Shown here piece after piece: positions 33,805 to 47,044 of a stretch of DNA of 64,000 nucleotides. This stretch comes from Acinetobacter radioresistens DSM 6976 = NBRC 102413 = CIP 103788. GTDB taxonomy: Bacteria; Pseudomonadota; Gammaproteobacteria; Pseudomonadales; Moraxellaceae. The stretch spans positions 2,728,001 through 2,792,000 of the forward strand of contig NZ_AP019740.1 in assembly GCF_006757745.1 (NCBI RefSeq). The letters are read 5' to 3'. A model generated the notes under the pieces. That model searched no databases. It worked only from the letters and a program-made list of their open reading frames with translations, and was not told the DNA's origin. A program made the position numbers and the translations under genes. Position 1 is the stretch's first letter. The number at the start of each line of letters is the position of its first letter.

Positions 33805-34395
33805 TTATTCAAAAGATACTGTTGGAGCTTTTTGTGCACCAGCTTCAGCAGTAAAGTTTGGTTTAGGTTCCATACCAATGACTTTTGCTGTCATAACCTG
33901 CGGGAACTGACGGGCATAAGAGTTAAAGTCCTGCACGCTGCTAATGTAGCGGTTACGTGCTACAGCAATACGGTTCTCGGTACCTTCAAGCTGGACCTGT
34001 AAATCACGAAACTGTTCATTTGCTTTCAGATCAGGGTAATTTTCTGAAACTGCAATCAGGCGTGATAACGCACCGGTCAACTGGCTTTGCGCCTGCTGAT
34101 AGCGTTGAAATAATTCAGGATCTTCCAGTACTTCACGATCTACTTTTAGCCCGGCCACATTGGCACGCGCTTGAGTTACTTCAGTGAGTACCTGTTCTTC
34201 GTGTTTGGCATAGCCTTTAACAACATTGACCAGATTCGGTACAAGATCAGCGCGGCGCTGGTACTGGTTTTGTACTTCAGACCAAGCCGCAGTTACTGCC
34301 TCATCTTTCACCTGTAAAGTGTTATAACCACAGCCTGAAAGGCTTAATGTACTGGCCAGAATGAGAGCGATTAGGCTTTTACTCAGCATTTTCAT
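33805..34395 (-). CDS. lemA: LemA family lipoprotein
   Basis: LemA-family protein of 196 residues, exported as a lipoprotein: signal sequence with lipobox LSGCGYN, Cys near residue 22. The LemA fold is seen in AAWSEVQNQYQRRADLVPNLVNVVKGYAKHE and LTGALSRLIAVSENYPDLKANEQF, followed by ENRIAVARNRYI. It heads the operon with two TPM-domain genes, 21 bases apart. Its role is unknown beyond an envelope location. Confidence 0.92.
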   Translation of the reverse strand: MKMLSKSLIALILASTLSLSGCGYNTLQVKDEAVTAAWSEVQNQYQRRADLVPNLVNVVKGYAKHEEQVLTEVTQARANVAGLKVDREVLEDPELFQRYQQAQSQLTGALSRLIAVSENYPDLKANEQFRDLQVQLEGTENRIAVARNRYISSVQDFNSYARQFPQVMTAKVIGMEPKPNFTAEAGAQKAPTVSFE

Positions 34396-34615
34396 GCAGC
34401 TATCCTCTAATATTTATTTGTATTTGTTTATTTAAAGCCATTGTAAATATAATTTAAGCTATTTGTGTTGGTTTATTTTAAAGATGAGCAAGGAAACTCA
34501 AGGAAGGAACAGGCTAGGAAAGCCTAAAAAAGCTTTAATTTATTAAAATTATTAGTAAAAATTTATAAGAGACGATAGATGAAACCGTGCTACTCTTTCA
34601 ATATTAAACTGAGAG

Positions 34616-35482
34616 TTAATACTGAAAGTCGGTCATCTGATAATCTTGTGCCAGATGCTTTTTCCAGTATTCGAGTTCAATAGAATAATCATTCTGTTCA
34701 GGATGAAAGTCTTTTTTATAATATGACAAATATTCTGGAAACAGCTGAACCAGCATTTTAACTAGCAGATAAGCACCAAATAGATTACCCTTAATTTGAG
34801 GTAGGCTCTTCCATTTATCCTGCATAAATAAACGTCCGGTTGAGTAGACTGCAAGACTAAAAAACCCACCAGTTACCCGTTTCATCATGCGACGACGCAA
34901 GCGCTGGTCAGCATACAACTGCTGATAAACATCAAATGCAACAGAACGGTGTTCAATCTCTTCAATGGCATGCCATACCCAAAGCTTCATGGCATCCTCA
35001 TCCAGTGTACTTAATACCTCAGGATGTTTGAGGATATATCCACCAAGTAAAGCTGTGAAGTGCTCAAAAGCACTGGTAATCGCGAGCTGTACCTTGGGCG
35101 GTAAATTGCGCACATGTTTATTCTGGCGTTCCAGCCATGCCTGAAAATTATCCAGCTGATAGTCATCTTTACGCCAAGCCTGATTAAATTCAGTATGGGC
35201 CTTAGAGTGCATAGCCTCCTGTCCAATAAAAGCAGCAATCTGTGTTTGTAAAACCGGATCTGTAATCTGATCCCGTACATTCCGGACACTATGTACAAAA
35301 AACTGTTCACCTACCGGAAAGGTAGAAGACAACGCTGTGAGAAAATGTGACATTAAAGGTGAGCGAGCAAAATAATAACGCGAAATTTTTTCTGGATTGA
35401 AGTCTAACTTACGTACAGTAATTCCTGTTGCCTTTGGCCGATTCCGGTACAGTGGATTTGCTGTCATTAAATCATTCATCAC
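34616..35482 (-). CDS. predicted metal-dependent hydrolase (PF10118-like)
   Basis: Protein of 288 residues rich in helix with a diiron-like pattern of acids and histidines: GQEAMHSKAHTEF, AFEHFTALLGG and WHAIEEIEHRSVAFDVYQ. This is the signature of the predicted metal-dependent hydrolase family common in Acinetobacter. No signal peptide. The start may be the first or second Met. The 369 bases upstream (35483-35851) are AT-rich, hold the gltD terminator at their far end and show no gene. Substrate unknown. Confidence 0.8.
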   Translation of the reverse strand: MMNDLMTANPLYRNRPKATGITVRKLDFNPEKISRYYFARSPLMSHFLTALSSTFPVGEQFFVHSVRNVRDQITDPVLQTQIAAFIGQEAMHSKAHTEFNQAWRKDDYQLDNFQAWLERQNKHVRNLPPKVQLAITSAFEHFTALLGGYILKHPEVLSTLDEDAMKLWVWHAIEEIEHRSVAFDVYQQLYADQRLRRRMMKRVTGGFFSLAVYSTGRLFMQDKWKSLPQIKGNLFGAYLLVKMLVQLFPEYLSYYKKDFHPEQNDYSIELEYWKKHLAQDYQMTDFQY

Positions 35483-35808
35483 AATGGCTGCCTAACGAAG
35501 ATACCATTAGTATGAGTTTAGAAAACTATAACGCACATGGCTAAACTGCTTGCTTTAGTTAGCCAAAACTATCAAATTGATAAATTAAATAGATGGCATA
35601 CAAGACCTTTTATGCATTGAAAAGAATATTTATAATAAAAATATGTAGTACCTATGACTCATAACATAGCGGGTTTGAAAAATTATTAAGACAGTTACCT
35701 TAAGACCAAATATTTATTTTAATTATTTAAATACAAATACTTATAATATGATTTATTATAAATATTTCTTCCAGTTTTCCGATTGATCAAAAAACCGGAT
35801 ATATAAAA

Positions 35809-35835
35809 ATCACCCCAAGACTGGCCCGAGGTGAT
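35809..35835 (-). terminator. gltD terminator
   Basis: ATCACC and GGTGAT with an inner G-C pair form a hairpin, followed on the minus strand by TTTTTAT. It closes the gltBD operon. Confidence 0.7.
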
Positions 35836-35851
35836 GCATTAAAATAATAAC

Positions 35852-37327
<1,476 letters not shown>

Positions 37328-37345
37328 TTATTTGCAGTCGTGGAA

Positions 37346-40300
37346 TTATTGAGGATCAGCCTGAGTCGTTTTTAACAACGTCAACAGATTCGCCGCTTTT
37401 GGTTTCACCAGCCAGAATTTACGGCTGTAGTAATCAAACTCATTGCGGATCTTGTAGGCCCAGGCACTACCTGTCTCGGCAATGTGCTCATCAATAATTC
37501 GCAGCAGAAACTCTTTATGATCTTCCATCGCTTCAGTCGAAATACGGTTTAGATCAATTAACTCATGGTTATAGTGGTCAACAAAATCATTGTCGAGGTC
37601 AAGCACATAAGCAAAACCACCGGTCATGCCCGCGCCAAAGTTATGTCCAACTTTACCCAGGACAGTGACCACGCCACCAGTCATATATTCACAGCAGTGA
37701 TCACCTGCGCCTTCAATTACTGCAAAGGCACCAGAGTTACGTACCGCAAAACGCTCGCCAGCTGTACCAGCCGCGAACAGTTTACCACCAGTTGCACCAT
37801 ATAGGCAGGTGTTACCAATAATTGCGGTATTCTGAGTCTGGAACGGAGAACCTTTTGGCGGGAAGATCGAAATCCGGCCACCCGCCATGCCTTTACCAAC
37901 GTAGTCATTGGCATCACCTTCAAGGCGAATATGCAGACCACCCGCATTCCACACCCCTAGTGACTGACCTGCTGTACCATTCAGGTTCATGACTACTGGA
38001 TGGGCTTCCATACTGAGGTTTCCATAGCGACGGGCAATCTCACCAGAGATACGTGCTCCAATCGAACGGTCACAGTTCACTACTTTATAGTTAAAGGTCC
38101 CTATAGTTCCTGCTTCAATTGCTGGTAGCATCTCTTCAACCATACGTTCAGCCAGCAGACCTTTATCAAATGGCTCATTGCCCTGCACCTCACAGTACTG
38201 CGCCTTGCCTTCTGCTGCCGGATGTGAAGTCAGTAATGCACTTAAATCCAGATGGGCATGTTTGTCAGTTTCACCAGGCAATACTTCAAGCAGGTCTACA
38301 CGGCCAATCAGATCTTTGAGTGAAGCGACCCCAAGCGCAGCCAGCCATTCACGAGTTTCTTCCGCAATAAAATGGAAGAAATTAATTAGCATTTCTGGCT
38401 CACCAATGTAGTGCTCATGACGCAGATGGTCCTGCTGAGTTGCAACACCGGTTGCACAGTTATTCAAGTGGCAGATCCGCAGATATTTACAGCCTAATGC
38501 AATCATTGGTGTAGAACCAAAACCGAAACTTTCCGCACCCAGAATTGCAGCTTTAATAACATCCAGACCGGTCTTCAGGCCGCCATCAGTCTGTACCCGC
38601 ACCTTGCCACGCAAATCATTTACACGCAGGGCCTGATGCGCTTCTGCCAGTCCCAGCTCCCATGGAGAGCCAGCATGATGAATTGATGATAATGGTGAGG
38701 CTGCTGTACCACCATCATAACCAGAGATGGTAATAAAGTCCGCATATGCTTTGGCTACACCCGCTGCAATAGTTCCCACCCCTGGCTCAGACACCAGTTT
38801 GACTGAAACCATAGCCTGTGGGTTAACCTGTTTCAAATCAAAAATCAGCTGAGACAAATCTTCAATTGAATAAATATCATGATGCGGTGGAGGAGAAATC
38901 AGGGTAACGCCTGGTACCGAGTAACGTAAGCGTGCAATCAGACTATTGACCTTACCACCTGGTAGCTGTCCGCCTTCACCCGGTTTCGCCCCTTGAGCTA
39001 CCTTAATCTGCAAAACTTCTGCCGAGGTCAGATAAGCAGGTGTTACACCAAAACGTCCAGAAGCAATCTGCTTGATTTTTGAGTTACGAATGGTACCGTA
39101 ACGTGCCGGATCTTCACCACCTTCACCAGAATTTGAACGACCACCAATGGTATTCATTGCTACAGCAATTGCCTCATGCGCTTCTGGAGATAACGCACCC
39201 AATGACATCCCCGCAGAATCAAAACGTGGAAGAATCGACTCTACAGACTCAACCTGATCCAGTGCGATCGGATTATCTGTTTTCAGCTTAAATAGATCAC
39301 GAATAGTGGCAATTGGACGCTGATTAACCAGCTGTGCATATTCTTTAAAGTCCTGATACTGGCCAGAGCGCACAGCTTTATGCAACGCATTAATCACATC
39401 CGGATTAAAGGCATGATATTCCTTACCGAATACGAATTTTAGCATACCACCCTGATCAATCGGCTTACGCGCTTTCCAGGCTAAGTCAGCCAGTTTCTTC
39501 TGATCATTTTCAAGGTCAACAAAAGTAGCGCCCTGAATACGGCTTGGTACACCAACGAAGCAAGTATCTACCACTTCACTTGATAAACCCACAGCTTCAA
39601 ACAGCTGACCGCCACGATAAGATGCAACGGTAGAAATGCCCATTTTTGACAGGACTTTCAGCAGGCCTTTTTCAATACCTTTACGGAAGTTTGCTTGCGC
39701 ATGAATCGGATCACCCAGCAGTTCGCCTTTGGCAATCAGATCATTGATGACATCATAAGCAAGATAAGGGTAAATAGCTGTTGCACCAAAACCTAACAGT
39801 ACTGCAAATTGATGTGGATCACGTGCAAAGCCGCTTTCGACCACAATATTGGCATCGGTACGCAAGCCAGCCTGAATCAGGTAATGATGGACAGCACCTG
39901 TTACCATGACCGCATTTGCCGGCAGATAGCCTTCACGAATCTTTTTGTCCGATAAGACCAGAATAGTTTTACCATCACGAATGGCCTGAGCAGACTCGGC
40001 ACAGATCCGCGCGATTGCAGCCTGTAAACCTTCTTCTGCAACATAGTTCAGGTCAATCTCGGCAATCTCATAACCTGTGCGACCCAATGTACGGATCTGA
40101 TGCATTTTTGAGTTAGACAATACTGGACTTGAAATGATCAGACGATCTGCATGTTCTGGTCCCTGCTCAAATACATTCTGTTCACGACCCAGACAGGTTT
40201 CCAATGACATCACGATTGATTCACGCAAAGGATCAATTGGTGGATTGGTCACCTGCGCAAACTGCTGACGGAAATAATCAGATACATGACGAACCTGGCG

Positions 40301-41821
40301 TGACAAGACGGCCATAGGAGTATCATCACCCATTGAGCCGACAGCTTCCTGTCCACTTTCAGCAATCGGACGCAATAGCTGGTCCCGCTCTTCAAAGCTG
40401 ACCATGAACATTTTTTGTGCAGCTTTTAACTGCTCATTTTTCAGGCCTTTTTCACACAGGTGCTCTTCAAGCTCCGGACTGCCTTGCAACCGGATAGCAT
40501 GGTCACGCAACCAGGCACGATAAGGACGCATATTTTTCAAGTGCTTGTTGACATCCTGAGTGTCCAGCAACTTACCGGTCAGGGTATCGATCACGAGGAT
40601 CTGTCCAGGACCAACACGACCTTTAGAAATTACATCTTCTGGCTCATAACCCCACACCCCAATTTCTGATGCCAAGGTAATATAGCCATTTTTGGTAATT
40701 ACCCAACGAGCCGGACGCAGTCCGTTACGGTCTAGCATACAGATCGCATGGCGGCCATCCTGAATAACCAGACCTGCAGGACCATCCCAAGCTTCCATAT
40801 GCTTAGAATTAAATTCATAAAATGCGCGCAAGTCTGCATCGAGTGTTTCCACATTTTGCCATGCTGGTGGAACCAACATACGCAAAGCACGGAACAGATC
40901 CATACCACCACCCACCAGAATTTCTAGCATATTATCTAAACTTGATGAATCTGAACCGGTACGGTTCACAATTGGCGTCATCTCAGTCAAGCCGGGTAAT
41001 AGCGGATTTTCAAATTTTGGTGTGCGCGCCATTGCCCAGTTACGGTTAGCTGTAATGGTATTAATTTCACCATTATGTGCCAGATAGCGGAATGGTTGAG
41101 CCAGTGGCCAACGCGGCAGCGTATTAGTCGAGAAACGCTGATGGAACACCACGATATGTGAATGTAGGCGCTCATCGGCCAGATCCGTATAAAAATCTGC
41201 AATCGCTTCTGGCATCATCAGACCTTTATAGCTAATGACAGTAGTAGCCAGCGTGGTAACATAGAACAGTGGATCATTGACCTGCTGTTCGGCACGACGA
41301 CGTGCCAAGAAAAGCTTGCGGTTAAACTCGACTTCAGTAACTCCCATCGGGCAGTTCACTAAAATCTGTTCAAAAGCAGGTAGAGAACGCAAAGCAATTT
41401 CACCCAACACTTCAGTTTTTGTTGGGACTACGCGCCAAGTTGCAACTTTTAAGCCTTCTGCTTCTATTTCTTTATTTAAAATCTGTTTAGCATGGTGAGC
41501 TAAGGCTGGATCAGTATTTAGAAATACGGTTCCAGCAGCAAATATTTCAGTCAGGTTGACGCCAAGTTTTTGTGCTTCTTCACGGAAAAACTGTTTAGGC
41601 ATCGCCAGTAACAAGCCACAACCATCACCGGTTTTACCATCTGCAGCAATACCGCCACGGTGAGTCATGCAACTTAAACTATGAATTGCAGTCTCGACCA
41701 AATGATGGCTGGCTTCACCCTGCATGTGGGCGATCAGGCCAAAACCACAGTTATCTTTAAACTCATCGGGTTGATATAAACCTTGAGCGGGAGCTACAGT
41801 ATTAGGCGATGGCATGTGCAT
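37346..41821 (-). CDS. gltB: glutamate synthase [NADPH] large subunit
   Basis: GltB, 1491 residues. Cys25 in DNCGFGL is the N-terminal nucleophile of the glutaminase domain, released by removal of a 24-residue propeptide. The central and FMN domains hold the 2-oxoglutarate site. The [3Fe-4S] cysteines are in [20 protein letters not shown], and a beta-helix C-terminal domain ([25 protein letters not shown]) ends the chain. AAGG seven bases upstream fits the 41821 start. It is paired with gltD for ammonia assimilation. Confidence 0.97.
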   Translation of the reverse strand: MHMPSPNTVAPAQGLYQPDEFKDNCGFGLIAHMQGEASHHLVETAIHSLSCMTHRGGIAADGKTGDGCGLLLAMPKQFFREEAQKLGVNLTEIFAAGTVFLNTDPALAHHAKQILNKEIEAEGLKVATWRVVPTKTEVLGEIALRSLPAFEQILVNCPMGVTEVEFNRKLFLARRRAEQQVNDPLFYVTTLATTVISYKGLMMPEAIADFYTDLADERLHSHIVVFHQRFSTNTLPRWPLAQPFRYLAHNGEINTITANRNWAMARTPKFENPLLPGLTEMTPIVNRTGSDSSSLDNMLEILVGGGMDLFRALRMLVPPAWQNVETLDADLRAFYEFNSKHMEAWDGPAGLVIQDGRHAICMLDRNGLRPARWVITKNGYITLASEIGVWGYEPEDVISKGRVGPGQILVIDTLTGKLLDTQDVNKHLKNMRPYRAWLRDHAIRLQGSPELEEHLCEKGLKNEQLKAAQKMFMVSFEERDQLLRPIAESGQEAVGSMGDDTPMAVLSRQVRHVSDYFRQQFAQVTNPPIDPLRESIVMSLETCLGREQNVFEQGPEHADRLIISSPVLSNSKMHQIRTLGRTGYEIAEIDLNYVAEEGLQAAIARICAESAQAIRDGKTILVLSDKKIREGYLPANAVMVTGAVHHYLIQAGLRTDANIVVESGFARDPHQFAVLLGFGATAIYPYLAYDVINDLIAKGELLGDPIHAQANFRKGIEKGLLKVLSKMGISTVASYRGGQLFEAVGLSSEVVDTCFVGVPSRIQGATFVDLENDQKKLADLAWKARKPIDQGGMLKFVFGKEYHAFNPDVINALHKAVRSGQYQDFKEYAQLVNQRPIATIRDLFKLKTDNPIALDQVESVESILPRFDSAGMSLGALSPEAHEAIAVAMNTIGGRSNSGEGGEDPARYGTIRNSKIKQIASGRFGVTPAYLTSAEVLQIKVAQGAKPGEGGQLPGGKVNSLIARLRYSVPGVTLISPPPHHDIYSIEDLSQLIFDLKQVNPQAMVSVKLVSEPGVGTIAAGVAKAYADFITISGYDGGTAASPLSSIHHAGSPWELGLAEAHQALRVNDLRGKVRVQTDGGLKTGLDVIKAAILGAESFGFGSTPMIALGCKYLRICHLNNCATGVATQQDHLRHEHYIGEPEMLINFFHFIAEETREWLAALGVASLKDLIGRVDLLEVLPGETDKHAHLDLSALLTSHPAAEGKAQYCEVQGNEPFDKGLLAERMVEEMLPAIEAGTIGTFNYKVVNCDRSIGARISGEIARRYGNLSMEAHPVVMNLNGTAGQSLGVWNAGGLHIRLEGDANDYVGKGMAGGRISIFPPKGSPFQTQNTAIIGNTCLYGATGGKLFAAGTAGERFAVRNSGAFAVIEGAGDHCCEYMTGGVVTVLGKVGHNFGAGMTGGFAYVLDLDNDFVDHYNHELIDLNRISTEAMEDHKEFLLRIIDEHIAETGSAWAYKIRNEFDYYSRKFWLVKPKAANLLTLLKTTQADPQ

Positions 41822-42283
41822 AGCGTACCCTTCTTAACATGGCCCCTAATGGGCATCGAACAATTTTTCTCTCTATAATTTGCAATTTGCTCTCTTAACC
41901 AGCAGCAGATGTAAAAAGCTCAGTCACCGGCCTAAATATACGCTTACTCTGTAAGAAAGGTATATGGTTATGGCTTCTGTTTTTCTTTCTACGAACTCTT
42001 TTAAAGCATGCAAGAGAAGTATCTAGCAGTTTAACTGAGCAGTTTTGGTGTCAACCGGATAAATCAGATTCAAATAGCCTTTTAATAAAGCAAAAAAGAT
42101 GCCAACTTTTAAAAATATTACTAATTACTTAAAAAACATAAATCTAAGCTACTTAAAAGCATAGTAAGTTTATTTTTAAGACCAATTTACGACCCAATAT
42201 GGTGCAAAATTATTTTAAATATAAAAAATATGCTCTATTTTGCATCATTGCGAAGAGTTTTATACAGGTCCTGAATTTTAATA
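41822..42283. other. non-coding gap upstream of gltB
   Basis: This 462-base AT-rich stretch lies between gltB and the end of the SPOR-domain gene. It must hold the gltB promoter and leader. A short GC hairpin (GGCCC-TAAT-GGGC, 41840-41853) lies about 20 bases before the gltB start. No gene, strong terminator or recognised binding site was found. Confidence 0.5.
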
Positions 42284-43147
42284 TTAATTAAAAGGATCAC
42301 TAATTTCATTTTCAACAGGTCTAGAGGCATCAGCTGAGGTACCAGCACGTGATGGCTGCGAAACAGGAATATTAGATTGTGAACGCTGTACATCAACTAC
42401 ATTACCCTCTTGATCTCTTCTGGTAATTGTCGTTTTTACAGTGGAAGGCGCATTATTGGTTTGCGCTGTATTAGCTGCCGGGTTTGGTCGGCTAAGTAAG
42501 CTCTCATCAATTTTAGGTAAGGCAGCCGGTTTCAAGACAATTTCACGTACTTTTGCACTTCCGCTCATCTCCTCTGAACCTAAATCATTTACAAAAGCTG
42601 CATAATCTTCAAACTTTTGTGTATGTGGCTTAAGCGAAGGTGGGAGTACAAGATTTAATTGATCCAACGCCTGCTCAGCTTCCTGAGCTGTCTTATACTT
42701 GCCATAAGCCAGCACATACTGTTCTGTCTGCTCTTCGCCACTGAGTCGGAAATAAATAAAATTATTACGTTGAGGCTGTTTCTTCAGAAAGCTTTTAATA
42801 ATATCTTCTTCAGAAGAGCGAAATAGTTCATTGGTCCAGAGTTTCTTATTCTCCAGCATAAATTTAGTACCACGGAACTCAGGCTCATGAATGCCTGAAG
42901 CCACTATTCGAGTAGTCAGTTCAAGTGGCCGAACTTCTTCCAACAATGCACCAAGATGGGTCATTGATCCAACCTTCTCAGGCTGAATCTGAGTTTGGGC
43001 TTCACTCTCAGGCGTTTTTTTCACTTCAACCAATTGCTCTTTATCTGTCATCAGCCAAAAGATAAAAGCAAGTAACAGGCATAGCAATCCGCTCATCAGC
43101 CAGATATACCGCTGAATATTGTCCCGTTGCATACGAACTGCTGCCAT
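42284..43147 (-). CDS. SPOR-domain inner-membrane protein (DamX-like)
   Basis: Protein of 287 residues with a basic cytoplasmic N-terminus, one membrane helix at about 15-35 (YIWLMSGLLCLLLAFIFWLM), and a periplasmic part with a SPOR-like repeat (FIYFRLSGEEQTEQYVLAYGKYKTAQEAEQALDQLN). The C-terminus is low-complexity (Asn, Ser, Thr). It follows aroB by seven bases, the place held by damX in enterobacteria, suggesting a role at the division septum by binding denuded peptidoglycan. ATG 43147 is chosen over an upstream TTG that overlaps aroB. Confidence 0.75.
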   Translation of the reverse strand: MAAVRMQRDNIQRYIWLMSGLLCLLLAFIFWLMTDKEQLVEVKKTPESEAQTQIQPEKVGSMTHLGALLEEVRPLELTTRIVASGIHEPEFRGTKFMLENKKLWTNELFRSSEEDIIKSFLKKQPQRNNFIYFRLSGEEQTEQYVLAYGKYKTAQEAEQALDQLNLVLPPSLKPHTQKFEDYAAFVNDLGSEEMSGSAKVREIVLKPAALPKIDESLLSRPNPAANTAQTNNAPSTVKTTITRRDQEGNVVDVQRSQSNIPVSQPSRAGTSADASRPVENEISDPFN

Positions 43148-43154
43148 ATTTTGC

Positions 43155-44240
43155 CTATGCTCCTTGTTGATTTGCAAGAATTGCCTGCTTCATCAGCTTT
43201 AAGTCAAATTCTCTGGTAATTATAGCTTGTCCCAACTGTTTCAGCAGGACCAGACGCAGTTGGCCATTCAGAACTTTTTTATCATGTGCCATATATTCCA
43301 GAAACTGCTCAAGCGGAATGTGCGGACATACTATCGGTAAATTTGCACGTTGAATAATATTTTTTGTACGTTGCAAGTCGTCTGCTGAAATCCAGCCCAT
43401 ACGTTGAGACAAATCTGCTGCCATGACCATACCGGTGGCAACTGCCTCTCCATGCAACCACACTCCATAGCCCAGATAAGATTCAATCGCATGGCCAAAA
43501 GTATGGCCAAGATTTAATAACGCACGGTCGCCTTGCTCTTTTTCATCACGCGCCACAATACGGGCTTTATGCGCACAGGAGCGATACACTGCTTCGGCCA
43601 GAAGCTCAGGATTACGAGCAACCAGCTGATCCATATGCTGCTCTAGCCATTCCAGAAAATCAGGGTCTCCCAGTAAGGCATATTTGATTACTTCAGCAAG
43701 GCCAGCCGATAATTCACGGTCAGGTAAAGTCTTTAACTGTGACATGTCTGCCATAACTACCTGTGGCTGCTGGAAAGCACCAATCATATTTTTACCCAGC
43801 GGGTGATTAATTCCTGTTTTCCCCCCGACACTGGAATCCACTTGTGAAAGCAAGGTCGTTGGCACCTGAATAAAATAAACTCCACGCTGAAAGCTGGCAG
43901 ATGCAAATCCGGCCATATCTCCAATTACACCACCTCCAAGCGCCAGAACGGTACAGTCCCGGTTAAAGCCAGCTTGCAGAAGTGCATCGAAAATCAGATT
44001 AAGATGCTGAATATTTTTATACTGTTCACCGTCGGGCAATACACACGTAGCGACTACTTTATCCAGAGATTCAACCGCACTTACATAATGGTTCAAGTAA
44101 AGTTTTTCGAGGGTAGTATTGGTTACAATCATAACCTGCTTGCCCAGAATATAAGGTTCAAGCAAAGTCTGAGGACTCAGATCACTACCAATAAAAATAG
44201 GATAACGGCGATCGCCTAATTCAACATATAAGGTTTGCAT
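43155..44240 (-). CDS. aroB: 3-dehydroquinate synthase
   Basis: AroB, 361 residues, second enzyme of the shikimate pathway, converting DAHP to 3-dehydroquinate with NAD and a divalent metal. Motifs seen are [48 protein letters not shown], and metal ligands in [20 protein letters not shown] and [11 protein letters not shown]. It lies 18 bases after aroK, the usual pair. Confidence 0.97.
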   Translation of the reverse strand: MQTLYVELGDRRYPIFIGSDLSPQTLLEPYILGKQVMIVTNTTLEKLYLNHYVSAVESLDKVVATCVLPDGEQYKNIQHLNLIFDALLQAGFNRDCTVLALGGGVIGDMAGFASASFQRGVYFIQVPTTLLSQVDSSVGGKTGINHPLGKNMIGAFQQPQVVMADMSQLKTLPDRELSAGLAEVIKYALLGDPDFLEWLEQHMDQLVARNPELLAEAVYRSCAHKARIVARDEKEQGDRALLNLGHTFGHAIESYLGYGVWLHGEAVATGMVMAADLSQRMGWISADDLQRTKNIIQRANLPIVCPHIPLEQFLEYMAHDKKVLNGQLRLVLLKQLGQAIITREFDLKLMKQAILANQQGA

Positions 44241-44258
44241 ACAGTCTGGAACCCGTAA

Positions 44259-44810
44259 TCATGGTGCGGAGTGTAACTCTTCAGAGCTAATAATCTTCAA
44301 TATTTTTTGGGCTAGATCTCGTGCTGCCCCTTGATTGGTCTCGATAATATAATGTGCCACTTCCCGGTAGAGCGGGTCACGGGCAGCCAACAGGTCTCGA
44401 AGCTTCTGTTCCGGGTTTTCTACTTGTAATAATGGCCGGTTTTTATCACGATAGGTACGTTGAAGCTGAATTTCTACTGGTGTATAGAGATATACTACGA
44501 TGCCGCGCTGCTTGAGGAATTCACGGTTAGGCACCTGCGTTACAGCCCCACCACCTGTAGCTAGCACCAGCTTTTGCCGAAGTGTTAGCTGGTCAATAAC
44601 GGCGGTCTCCCGACTTCGGAAACCAGCTTCTCCCTCTTTTTCAAAAATCCAGGGGATATTTGCTCCTGTTTTACGCTCCAGTTCATGATCACTGTCCAGA
44701 AATTCCCGGCCCAGTAACTCTGCCAGATGTCGCCCCACAGTGGTTTTTCCAGCTCCCATCGGCCCTACCAAATAGATATTTGGCAGGGTGTCAAACTCTT
44801 TGCTTGGCAA
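44259..44810 (-). CDS. aroK: shikimate kinase
   Basis: Shikimate kinase of 183 residues. The P-loop is GPMGAGKTTVGR, DSD binds metal and substrate in EFLDSDHELERKTG, and the GGGAV motif and the lid arginine in RDKNRPLL are present. It phosphorylates shikimate ahead of EPSP synthase. It is downstream of pilQ and upstream of aroB; the pilQ-aroK-aroB junction is conserved in gammaproteobacteria. Confidence 0.97.
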   Translation of the reverse strand: MPSKEFDTLPNIYLVGPMGAGKTTVGRHLAELLGREFLDSDHELERKTGANIPWIFEKEGEAGFRSRETAVIDQLTLRQKLVLATGGGAVTQVPNREFLKQRGIVVYLYTPVEIQLQRTYRDKNRPLLQVENPEQKLRDLLAARDPLYREVAHYIIETNQGAARDLAQKILKIISSEELHSAP

Positions 44811-44846
44811 GGAGTCACCTATTGAATTACTTGAATTAAAAATATA

Positions 44847-47027
44847 TTAATGATTTCCAGTCGCACTGTCATTAACAATTCGTGGTGTGACAAAAATCAG
44901 TAACTCACGCTTGTTATCACTTTTAGCATCACGGCGGAATAAACGGCCTACACCCGGCAGGTCTCCGAGAACAGGTACTTTCGTTTGCGTATTCCTGGTT
45001 TCCTGTTCAAAAATACCGCCAAGGACTACAGTTTCACCATTGTTAACCAGCACATTAGTATTAATTTCATTCTTGTTAATCGCAATCTGTCCGGTTGGTG
45101 TCGGGTTCCCCGGAGTATCGCTGGTAATGTTCAGCAACATCTGGATTTTACCATCAGGGGTAATACTTGGTGTTACATTCAGACTTAAAGTAGCATCCAC
45201 AAATTCAGTGGTAGAGACTGCATTGGCGCCACCGCCCTCTGAAGACTGGTAGGGAATTTGGGTACCAGAAGCAACTCGGGCCTGCTGTTTGTCAGCTGTT
45301 AGTACTTTCGGCGTAGAAATGACTTCACCATAACCATCAGCCTGCAAGGCTGACAATTCGAGATCCAGCATAAAATCAGAAAGACTAATTAAACCGAAGG
45401 CAATACGGCTTGCACCCGGAGCTGTAACGCCTAAATCCACATTCAGGTTTTGTGGACGCTCTATGGTGTATTTGCCTTCATCATCAGGATCACGCAGATT
45501 CCATAAGGTGGTTTCACTGCCGCCGACCAGCAGGCTGTTATTACGGGTAATACCCTGTGAAAGAATTCCCCACTTCACGCCCATTTCTTTGGTGAAGTCA
45601 GTACTAGCCCTGACAATACGGGCCTCAACCATCACCTGTTTTACCGCTACATCCAGAAGATCAATCATACGGCGGATCTGGTCAAGTTTCTGAGCCGTAT
45701 CATTAATGATTAAGGTATTGGTACGTGGGTCTATTGAAATGGTTCCTCTTGGACTTAGCAGGCTTCCCACGCTATCACCCAGTGCTTCCGTATTGTTTGA
45801 AGCACCGTTAGCACTACCATTACCACTATTTCTGCCTTGGGTAATCAGTTTTTCGATATCGACAGCTTTTGCATAATTCAGCTGGATATATTCAGTTTGT
45901 AAAGGCATAAGTCTGGTACTTTGCGCAATCGCCTTAGCTTCTTCCTCTTCTGCTTTAATCAGCTCTGCAACCGGAGCAATCCAGATTACATCACCATTAC
46001 GACGTTTATCCAGGTTTTTGGTTTTTAAAATAATGTCTAAAGCCTGGTCCCATGGTACATCTTTCAGGCGCAACGTAATATTTCCCTGAACAGAGTCGGC
46101 TGCAACCAGGTTGATACCAGTGAAATCTGCTAACAACTGTAATACCCGACGAACTTCAATATCCTGAAAGTCGAGTGAAACCTTTTTACCGCTATAATTA
46201 GGTGCAGAACGGGTTTTGACCGTACTCTTTTCTTCCGGGCGCTTTAAACTGACTGTTAAGCGGTTCTCAGTCTGGTACGCCATATATTCATAACTGCCAG
46301 TTGATTGAATAGTAATAATACCATTACCGCCTTCATTATAGGCATCAACAGTCGAGACCGGCGTGGCAAAATCATTCATATTCAAGCGGCGGATTAGATG
46401 GGAAGGGATTTTATTTCCCAGCATCCTGACTATGACTTTACTTCCCTGCTGCTGTACATCAGCAGGAGTATTCGGGTTCAGAAAATCAATTAAAACCTGT
46501 CCCTCGCCCTGACTTCCACGCTGGAAACCAATGTTCGAGATACCCTGAGCAGGCTGCTGTGCTACAGCAACTGGCTGAGGCAATACTGTAGGCGCGCCTG
46601 TTACCGGATTAATCTTTAAAATAAAAGTATTGCCTTCTACACGGGTAGTAAAGGCACCTGCATCTTTTAAACTTACAATAATTCGGGAACGTTGTTCATC
46701 AGAGGCCACATGAATTGCGCTTGCTTCATTGGTAGCAACTGGAATACTAGGCTGTTTAAGATTTTGCTTGGCCTGATCAAAGTCTAAGATCAGTCGCGAA
46801 GGCTGTTCAAGCTGATAAGCCTGGGGCTGGGGTGGCAATCCATTAAACATGACTCGAATTTCTGTCCCTTGTCCCGGAATCTGCATAGGTACAATATTGG
46901 TAATATTGACCGCTGCACTTGCTACCTGCATCATTGCTACAGCAACTGCTCCCATCGCAAATTGACGATATAAATGAATCATGCTGTTGCCATCCCCCAT
47001 CAAAAATTCTTGAAAACTCTTTTTCAT
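44847..47027 (-). CDS. pilQ: type IV pilus secretin PilQ
   Basis: Outer-membrane secretin of 726 residues through which pili leave the cell and DNA can enter. Order of parts: extended signal sequence, two AMIN domains (about 50-300), an STN domain (VSLDFQDIEVRRVLQLLADFTGINLVAAD), an N1 domain with a Gly/Ser/Asn loop, and the secretin domain closing with GQIAINKNEINTNVLVNNGETVVLGGIFE and VPVLGDLPGVGRLFR. ATG 47027 is preferred over 47042 because AAAGGA lies six bases upstream. It is last in pilMNOPQ. Confidence 0.95.
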   Translation of the reverse strand: MKKSFQEFLMGDGNSMIHLYRQFAMGAVAVAMMQVASAAVNITNIVPMQIPGQGTEIRVMFNGLPPQPQAYQLEQPSRLILDFDQAKQNLKQPSIPVATNEASAIHVASDEQRSRIIVSLKDAGAFTTRVEGNTFILKINPVTGAPTVLPQPVAVAQQPAQGISNIGFQRGSQGEGQVLIDFLNPNTPADVQQQGSKVIVRMLGNKIPSHLIRRLNMNDFATPVSTVDAYNEGGNGIITIQSTGSYEYMAYQTENRLTVSLKRPEEKSTVKTRSAPNYSGKKVSLDFQDIEVRRVLQLLADFTGINLVAADSVQGNITLRLKDVPWDQALDIILKTKNLDKRRNGDVIWIAPVAELIKAEEEEAKAIAQSTRLMPLQTEYIQLNYAKAVDIEKLITQGRNSGNGSANGASNNTEALGDSVGSLLSPRGTISIDPRTNTLIINDTAQKLDQIRRMIDLLDVAVKQVMVEARIVRASTDFTKEMGVKWGILSQGITRNNSLLVGGSETTLWNLRDPDDEGKYTIERPQNLNVDLGVTAPGASRIAFGLISLSDFMLDLELSALQADGYGEVISTPKVLTADKQQARVASGTQIPYQSSEGGGANAVSTTEFVDATLSLNVTPSITPDGKIQMLLNITSDTPGNPTPTGQIAINKNEINTNVLVNNGETVVLGGIFEQETRNTQTKVPVLGDLPGVGRLFRRDAKSDNKRELLIFVTPRIVNDSATGNH

Positions 47028-47044
47028 TTTTATTCCTTTCATCC